Below are positions 45,466 to 51,273 of a DNA stretch of 51,273 nucleotides, piece after piece. Every line of letters starts with the position of its first letter. Position 1 is the stretch's first letter. The notes below the pieces were generated by a model. It did not search any database, had not been told where the DNA came from, and worked only from the letters and a program-made list of their open reading frames with translations. A program made the translations under genes and the position numbers. The stretch is from Acanthaster planci (Eukaryota; Echinodermata; Asteroidea; Valvatida; Acanthasteridae): the NCBI RefSeq assembly GCF_001949145.1, contig NW_019091563.1, positions 398,269-449,541 of the forward strand, read 5' to 3'.

Positions 45466-46431
45466 TTGACTCGACGGTTCTCTGGAGAGAAAGTGCCCAC
45501 ATCGGAAACGGCGCCCAACCAATCTGAATCAACCACGTCACTCAACGATTCAGATAAGGCCTCTACATCACCGAGACCAGGATGGGAACCGGTATCTTCT
45601 GACAGTCAGAGAGATACTCAATCTACAGAACAAGGAACCACAATATACCTAAGGGACGGTGTTATCTACAATCAAAACTCTGAGGGGTTCTCGTTTGCTC
45701 ATCTTAATATGAGAAGCGTAATTAATCATTTTGAGCATCTTCATATACTAATGTCTAGAAATGCATTTGACATCAACTGCTTAAATGAAACACTCTGTGA
45801 TGGGTCAATCAACGACAATGAGATCATTCTACCCAATTATTTCGTTGTCAGGAAAGACAGGAACTGGCATGGTGGTGGGGTTGCTATGTATATTCTAAAC
45901 AATTTTACTTTTATCCGTCGTAAAGATCTTGAAACAGATGACATTACAGAAGAATTTGCTCGAAACGAAATATCATCAATGTCAGTAGGGAAATCAACAG
46001 ATCCGGATGGGATAAGTGTTAAAATTATCGAAATGGCTTCCCCGTGTATTACCAAATGTCTAACTTGGATTTTTCACCTCTCCATCACATGTGGGAGATA
46101 TCCCAAAGACTGCAAACTTGCTCTGGTGACACCAATTCACAAGGAAAAAGACAAATGTAGTATGAGCAAATGTCGTCCGATCTCGATACTGCCTATTGTC
46201 TCTAAGATTTTGGAAAGGCGGGTGCACTCGTCAGTATACACTTACCTTGAAGAAAATAACCTCATTCCTAGTTGCAAGCCAGGATTTAGACCCTTGCACT
46301 CAACTGAAACCATCCTATACGATTTGAAAAATATGTGTTTTCATACTTTGAAGCATAGAGAAGTTACAGGTAGTGAATTTATAGATTCACATTTGATTGT
46401 GTTGACCATGAAATTCTTCTGGAAAAATTAA
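45466..46431 (+). pseudogene. CR1/L2-like ORF2: endonuclease N-terminus fused in frame to RT
   Basis: A 321-codon ORF. Residues 1-60 are Ser/Thr-rich. FSFAHLNMRSVINHFEHLHI with the following FDINCLNET (about residues 75-110) is the start of the APE-type endonuclease, then GGGVAMYILNNFTFIRRKDL. At about residue 165 the sequence jumps from TDDITEEF to ARNEISSMSVGKSTDPDGIS, the first RT block, then ITCGRYPKDCKLALVTPIHK, SKCRPISILPIVSKILERRV and KPGFRPLHSTETILYDL. The endonuclease catalytic region (GDFN, SDH) and linker are gone, yet the frame is intact. Continuation is at 46440. Confidence 0.88.
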
Positions 46432-46439
46432 AAAGCTTA

Positions 46440-47475
46440 ACATGTCTACTTCACTAATCGATTGGTTTAAATCATACCTAAGCGAACGTAGTCAGTCGGT
46501 AAATATTGAGGGTAATATATCAAAGGTTCTGCCACTAGCCGTTCCCACAGGGTTCGATGTTAGGACCGCTTTTATTCATTATCTGCCATCCAGTATCCCA
46601 CCAAACTGTAACTTGTATATGTATGCAGATGACTCCACTCTGACGTGTAGCTCTTCCAATATTGATGAAATAGAAAGGAATCTGAATGTAGCTCTTGACA
46701 GAATTCTACATTGGTGCTCTAGAAACAAACTTGAACTGAATATAGACAAAACCAAATGCATGCTTATTGGCTCAAGGCAGAAAACTGTCAATACAGAATT
46801 AAACCTCTACATTGCTGATAGCACAATTGTCAAAGCAACATCCTGCAAATGCTCGGGAGTTATTATTGACGAAACATTAAGTTGGGGCCCACATGTTGAT
46901 TACACAGGCAAAGCAGTCTCATCTAAATTAGGTATGTTAAACAGAATCTGGAACTATGTCTGACAAAGTAGCCTTCACACACTTTTCATTAGCTTAGTCA
47001 TTCCAACTTAAGAATACTGTTGCACGGTACGGGGAGGAAGATACTTATCCCACGATACCATTCTTAACAAATGTCTAAAAGAGAGCTGCACTGATAACCC
47101 TCAAATGCACCTCTCGCCCCCTCAGCAATTATGTTTGCTTCACTGAACTGGGTATCATTTTCCGAGAGAGATAGGTGTAAAAAGACTGTTCTTGTTTTTA
47201 AATGTTTTAAATGTTGTTTAAATTTTAAACAAATTGACTATATGTATATGACAAATTAAATCTGTTTATGTCATTCACACGGATTCGTGAAACAAGCTTC
47301 TCAGTTGACAAGGCACTTAAAGTCCCTTTAGCCAAAAAAGAATGCTAGGCTCAAAGTTTTGCAGTGATTGGTGCAAAAACATTGAACAATTTGTCAGAGC
47401 AACTCAGAAGTATACACTCCTTAGGGACATTCAAATCAGAACTACGGAAAGCCACGACCAGTGCCGTGTAGTCCA
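46440..47475 (+). pseudogene. CR1/L2-like ORF2: RT palm to C-terminus
   Basis: SLIDWFKSYLSERSQSVNIE leads to a frameshifted PQGSMLGPLLF (about 46545-46577). YMYADDSTLTCSSSN has YADD intact at 46622-46633. ILHWCSRNKLELNIDKTKCM, CSGVIIDETLSWGPHVD and SKLGMLNRIWNYV end the open frame at 46963. Degenerate C-terminal text follows (IPT, EYCCTV around 47010), and the typical last block LNNLSEQLRSIHSLGTFKSE ends near 47460. Frameshifts and stops after 46963 make it inactive. It continues the ORF at 45466-46431 after a short break. Confidence 0.88.
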
Positions 47476-47815
47476 AAATGTTGATCTATGGAGTTGTTAA
47501 CTTGGTTGCCAATGTTCATTGGAGCCGGATCGCGAATTTCTCCCGTATTCTTTTTTCCCATAGGGTTTTGGCGGGGTTTTCGCCCATCCCGTGATCAGTA
47601 TTTAATTAATGCCTTGATTATTTAAATGTTCACATATGTATGATACTTTTAGTGGTTTGAATTTGTAAATATTAATGTTTGTCGTATTTGTCAATTTTAC
47701 TTTTTGTTGTGAATTTCTAACTATTTTTATTAACTTGTAATGATCGCAGGGCCCAAATGGAAACCAGTTTGCAACTGTTTGGACATACCCTGAGTAAAGA
47801 AATGAAATGAAATAA
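47476..47815 (+). other. CR1/L2-like 3' UTR and tail
   Basis: AT-rich 3' UTR ending with tgatcgcagggcccaaatgg, then cagtttgcaactgtttgg and gtaaagaaatgaaatgaaat (about 47742-47811). A short gaaat-type tail instead of long poly(A) suits CR1/L2 elements. The tail marks the element's 3' end at about 47815. Confidence 0.65.
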
Positions 47816-47954
47816 ATAGTTTCATTCCTAACAGAACATCATCAAGTGATATTTTGTTTGATCCGTTCATCATTCTAACCGAGTTACAGGCAAAGCAGCT
47901 TGGTATGAAATCTGCAAAGCAGTATTGTGCCGTGGATCCAATGCCCACCGATTG

Positions 47955-47986
47955 GTGAGTGAGTGAGTGAGTGAGTGAGTGAGTGA
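47955..47986. repeat. (GTGA)8 microsatellite
   Basis: Eight uninterrupted GTGA units lie between the CR1 tail and the next RT fragment. Confidence 0.95.
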
Positions 47987-47994
47987 CTTGACGT

Positions 47995-48355
47995 TCTGCT
48001 TCCTGTACTAACTAAAGTGATCAATTTATCTCTCGCGTCTGGCACATTCCCTGAGGATTGGAAAGAGGCTTTAGTCCGTCCTTTGTTTAAAAAAAGGTAA
48101 AAAAAGGACAACCTCGACCTGAACGTCGAAACAACTGGCCGATCAGTAAATTTGCAATTTACATCCAAACTAACTGAGAAAGCAGTGTGTGACTGTGACT
48201 GTACTCTCACATGTCCAAACATTATTTGTCTCCGGTCTATCAATCATCTCAAAGAAAAACATCATAGTATGGAAACTGCTCTTCCAAAGGTAAAAGATGA
48301 TATATTGCTGAAGATGAACTGAGAGACAGCTCTTCTAAAGGTAAGAGATGATAAT
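47995..48355 (+). pseudogene. Second CR1/jockey-like RT fragment
   Basis: TKVINLSLASGTFPEDWKEA and LVRPLFKKR (about 48010-48095) are followed in other frames by NNWPISKFAI and then YLSPVYQSSQRKHHSMETAL with PKVKDDILLKMN (about 48220-48318). This covers the first RT blocks up to the HSTETAL motif (here HHSMETAL). A small duplication repeats the ctgctcttccaaaggtaa/agctcttctaaaggtaag region (48276, 48331). The fragment stops at the LTR of element G2, which evidently inserted here. Confidence 0.8.
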
Positions 48356-48480
48356 GTAGCGTGTCCTGCTTATTGGGCTCTGACGCTGTCAAGAACCACT
48401 CAGTCAAACACAAATCGCCGTTCTAGACAAGAATGCTCTGTTTATTGTCCCGGCCTCAGAAAAAGCTGTATTATGCACAC
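48356..48480 (-). mobile_element. Probable 3' LTR end of Ty3/gypsy element G2
   Basis: On the minus strand the text gacaataaacagagcattct (AATAAA at 48441-48446 in plus coordinates) is followed about 85 bp later by a terminal gctaca at 48356, where homology to the CR1-like fragment ends. A polyadenylation signal in a U3/R-like position and a CA terminus fit an LTR. Its inner boundary and polypurine tract could not be fixed, and the other LTR is outside the window. Confidence 0.5.
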
Positions 48481-49390
48481 AAGCTCCAGACACGAAGTCT
48501 CTGCGGGACTGCGCAGGCGCGAGGTGGGGAAACCGCAGGCCGTTCACATACCAGCGGGGGCAGCGAGCTAGCTCCATGTGGGTCCGAGCTTGCACCCCCA
48601 CCGACCAAACCCGCCGGCGCTACACCGCCGCCTCTGAGGACTCTTGTTCGTCCCCGAACGAGGCGGCACAACCCGGCAGGCCTGCCCGAAGCCGTCCCGG
48701 TCTCCTCTGCGCAGCTTACAAGGCAGAGGAATTAGGAAAGCAACAAGTACAAGTCTGGTGGGCTCCACGGGTCTTCTCCGCTACCACGGGGGGGATCCAG
48801 GGGTCCAATGTGGAGGAGACTCCGGTCGCCGTGGCACCCTCTGGCGTTGCCTCGCTGCTCGGGGGCGGACTCCGGTGAGTGGTGTTGATGCTCACAGAGG
48901 GGCGGGTCCATCATGGTGTCTGCGTCTCTGGTGGCCCGCTCCTCCTGCAGGGTGGTTCGCACCCCCAGTCGCAGGCGGACCTCCCCCCGCATACGTCACT
49001 CAGGAGCCAGGGGGCAGACTCCAGCAGCTCCCGCTCCAAACCAAGGCTGGTAGGTCTACCTTGGTCTGCGTCCCCGTCTCTTCTGAGTAACGCAGGGGTC
49101 AGTTCCGGCTGCGGCGGCCGCCGCGGGGCCTGAGGGCCCGGAGCCGCACCGGAAGGCGAGTCCGACTGGTCTCATCGACCCGGCCGCCCCGCAACCCCCG
49201 CCGTCGGCGCCGAGAGTGGACTGTCGGCGAGGGCTCGCCCGCAGCAGTTGACCGGGGGCGGGTCCGAGCGGCTCCCTGCAGAGATCAGGCGGGGGGTGAT
49301 TGCTCCATGGGGAACTCGTCACCCCCCAACTCCCCACCACTGGCGAAGACCTCCGGGACGTCAGGATCCTCCACCCGGACCTGGCCGACG
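48481..49390 (-). mobile_element. G2 region downstream of the zinc-finger motifs, LTR/UTR
   Basis: GC-rich (visibly different from everything left of 48.36 kb) with Gly/Pro/Arg-rich ORFs on both strands up to 148 codons. None shows a domain, and the equal openness of all frames indicates composition bias. Probably the rest of the LTR plus the untranslated 3' part of element G2. Confidence 0.45.
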
Positions 49391-49394
49391 AGGA

Positions 49395-49590
49395 AATGGT
49401 CACAGTGTCAGTGGTGCCGATCCTGCATGTCCGAGCGGTAGAAGCAGCGGTCGCACCCCCGCTCACAGGTATAGGGCCGGTTGGCGAACAGCTCTGGACA
49501 AGCCGACCTCAAGTGTCACCACAAGTTGGCCCGCTGGCTGAATTCTCGCTGACAGTGGGGGCATGCCAACCGGTCCATCCCGGGGAGAGA
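49395..49590 (-). pseudogene. Two zinc-finger-like motifs downstream of G2 integrase
   Basis: Minus-strand from 49577: MDRLACPHCQREFSQRANLW, stop, HLRSACPELF, then YTCERGCDRCFYRSDMQDRH with HxxHC-type ligands after a second stop. Each unit has two Cys, a central Phe/Leu core, then His and a terminal Cys or His, resembling C2HC/C2H2 fingers. Both stops are TGA codons one change from CGA or TGG, as expected for decay. They lie about 180 bp beyond the last integrase-like ORF. Zinc fingers at the pol C-terminus could have guided integration or bound nucleic acid; this is inference. Confidence 0.6.
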
Positions 49591-49754
49591 AACAGAGGGA
49601 GATTCAGGAGTTAGCGTGGAGCAGAATTGCGCCAGGCGCCAAACCTGCCGCCCCTTGCAAGTCACGCGTGCGCCCCCTGCCTCCAGCTCCCACAGCGATG
49701 GCTCCGCCGGCACGCTGCCTCCATGGCTGCTTGTGTCTGAGTTCTCCCTGCTCG

Positions 49755-50630
49755 TCACGCCACCGCTCCAGCCCGAGTGTCCCGACTTTGCCCTGTCAAC
49801 AGGTTCCAGTGCGGTCCCTTCATCAACGGGGGGAGACAGAGCCCGCGGGCAGGACCGGGGGTCGGATCCACTGGCTCCTTGCCCCCTGCTCGCGCAGGCG
49901 CCTCCTCGGCCAGGGCTCCACGGGCCACGCGCTCCCGCCATCCGAGCTGCACGTCGCCCAGGTAGCACTTGAGCCAATTGTGATGCACGATCTGGGGCTT
50001 CGCTTGGGCGGTACGCTGCAGTTTATAGGTCACATCGTTGAGGCGTTGTAGCACCGCGAAGGGTCCGTCCCACCACCACTGCAGCTTGGGGGCGCGACCG
50101 ACCTTCTTCTTGGGGGTGAACAGCCAAACTGCCTGGCCGGGCTCGAACCCAACCACCTGGGCGCGCCGGTCGTACTGCTGCTTCTGGTAGCTCTGAGTCC
50201 GCCTCAGGTGTCGCCGGGCAAACTCAATGGCCCGTGTGAGCCTCGCTCTCAGCTCGTTGACGTAATCTAGTGCCTCGGTAGTCTCCGTCCGCTCCCCCAG
50301 TGACCCGACAACGACGTCCAGGGGAAGCTCCACCTCCCACCCAAGCATGAGCATGTTCGGGGTGAGCCTGGTGCTATCGTGCTGGGAGGAACAGCAGGCC
50401 ATCAGGACGTAGGGGAGATGTTCGTCCCACTCGTCCTGATTCTCAGCCACAAACATGCTCAGCATGGTCTTCACGGTTCGATTGAACCGTTCGACCATGC
50501 CGTCGGACTGGAGTGGAACAGAGTCGTCCTGGTCTTGTGGATACCCAACAGCCGGCAGACCCCGCAGAACAGGCCCGCCTCGAACTCCCGCCCTTGATCC
50601 ATGTGGATCTCGAGGGGTGTCCCGAAGCAT
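49755..50630 (-). pseudogene. Ty3/gypsy integrase core and GPY/F-type C-terminus (G2)
   Basis: A 291-codon ORF from 50630. Its first 40 residues are out of frame: the true frame is the overlapping 63-codon ORF 50471-50662 with TLVEQVITCFGTPLEIHMDQ and GREFEAGLF (second catalytic Asp in MDQG). After the frameshift (about 50525) the long ORF reads QSDGMVERFNRTVKTMLSMF (catalytic Glu), WDEHLPYVLMA, RLTPNMLMLGWEVELPLDV, YDRRAQVVGFEPGQAVWLFT and WDGPFAVLQRLNDVTYKLQ, the GPY/F-type module that ends many Ty3/gypsy integrases. The tail HHNWLKCYLG and a Gly/Pro/Ala-rich stretch follow. One frameshift separates it from an intact core, so decay is mild compared with element G1. Confidence 0.9.
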
Positions 50631-50639
50631 GTGATCACC

Positions 50640-51217
50640 TGCTCCACGAGGGTCTTGGCCACAGTCTCAGCCGTCTGATCCGGAAGGTGAAACGCCTACA
50701 CCCACTACCATTATGCTGGTGTTCCCGGCCTTGGTTCGAGGCAGGCGTCCGGTGAGGTCAATGGCGATCCACTCCATGGGGCCCCCACCAGGTATTGTCG
50801 GAGCAGAGCTCTCCCGGGACGCGGCACGGACTTCTTACAACTGCAGAGATGGCACTTCTGGCATCACTCCTCGACCTGCCATCTCATCTCCCTCCAATAC
50901 ACAGGAGCCTGCCTGAGTCGGGCCACGGTGATTGGGGTGATTGTGGGCAAGAAGTAAAACCTCGGGCACCCTGGCCTGCAGCAATCTTCTAGGTGGGGGC
51001 CCCCGTCGGCCCTCAACCACTTCACTTGCAAGACTCCTCGGAAAAGGCGCGGTGTTTCCCAACTAGACCACCAGCTTTTGACCCCGGCGCCGGAGTCGGA
51101 GATGTCCTCCCACTCAGGCCGGTCGCTCCCTGCCACCAGCCACTGGCAGACCGGTCCCAGCTCGTGCTCGTAGCACCCCAGCCTCTGTAGCCACGTTTGC
51201 TGGCCTTGGCCATCCAC
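50640..51217 (-). pseudogene. Ty3/gypsy integrase N-terminal region (G2), runs toward window end
   Basis: Minus-strand ORF 50864-51217 contains WEDISDSGAGVKSWWSSWET and VLQVKWLRADGGPHL, then PITVARLRQAPVYWREMRWQ, the region around the HHCC zinc-binding domain. A stop follows, then CQKCHLCSCKKSV with the paired Cys. In-frame continuation EWIAIDLTGRLPRTKAGNTS (about 50785-50725) holds the first catalytic Asp. A short deletion near 50690-50710 removes the usual DYFTKW-like segment before AFHLPDQTAE-type text. RT and RNase H should lie beyond 51273. Confidence 0.82.
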
Positions 51218-51273
51218 GGATCACTGCGACCTAAGCGGGGTCCAAATGCGCCCCCCCCTCCACCGACACCAAA

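Noticed and set aside
48433-49133. Plus-strand ORFs of 84-148 codons in the GC-rich right end
   Set aside because: They are antisense to the gypsy element, Pro/Arg/Gly-rich and without domains. High GC removes stop codons.

Overview
The window looks like metazoan intergenic DNA crowded with mobile elements. It has no operons or ribosome binding sites, ORFs are short and broken by stops and frameshifts, and non-LTR retrotransposon remnants of L1/Tx1-like and CR1/L2-like type lie nested with Ty3/gypsy pol genes. An aquatic invertebrate or basal chordate is my guess from this mix of families. The sequence does not settle the species. I found no convincing host gene and no tRNA, rRNA or CRISPR array.

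Layout. (1) 1-10.9 kb and 21.56-22.5 kb are AT-rich and built from one complex repeat family, here called the CRE repeat. Its core is a tandem unit of about 147 bp carrying a perfect TGACGTCA and, 20 bp away centre to centre, a perfect GTCACGTGAC. It occurs in direct (3.1-3.9 kb, 5.8 kb) and inverted (8.2-8.9 kb, 21.6 kb) orientation, with recurring head and tail modules. A second dispersed repeat (R2) lies at 4.66-5.34 kb and again, split, at 31.0-32.1 kb. (2) 11.5-13.3 kb is a plus-strand L1-like remnant (endonuclease to mid reverse transcriptase) ending at a small MITE-like element with TA flanks. (3) 17.2-19.3 kb is a minus-strand L1-like 3' half with a mutated catalytic box, followed by an unassigned 230-codon minus-strand ORF that stays open through an 83-bp duplication read in two frames. 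(4) 20-31 kb is mostly unassigned DNA with palindromes, a pure (CTTG)n tract, a CCCGGGC tandem repeat, one more RT scrap and two unassigned ORFs. (5) 32.6-37.8 kb holds three copies of a CpG-rich element full of CGACG words. Between two of them lies an L1-like insertion whose 5' part is inverted against its 3' part, the expected product of twin priming. (6) 40.0-44.2 kb is a minus-strand Ty3/gypsy pol split by a nearly complete plus-strand LINE. (7) 44.2-47.8 kb is CR1/L2-like, with an SGNH-esterase ORF1 and an ORF2 carrying an in-frame endonuclease-RT deletion. A further CR1-like RT scrap at 48.0-48.36 kb is cut by a GC-rich minus-strand Ty3/gypsy element that runs off the right end and has two zinc-finger-like motifs downstream of its integrase.

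How the parts relate: they are layers of insertion, not a cooperating gene set. The most unusual signal is the CRE repeat, which concentrates two palindromic transcription-factor-type sites at fixed spacing and would form long inverted-repeat RNA if transcribed through. Coordinates of element ends are estimates made by eye, accurate to roughly 10-30 bp unless a motif position is given exactly.
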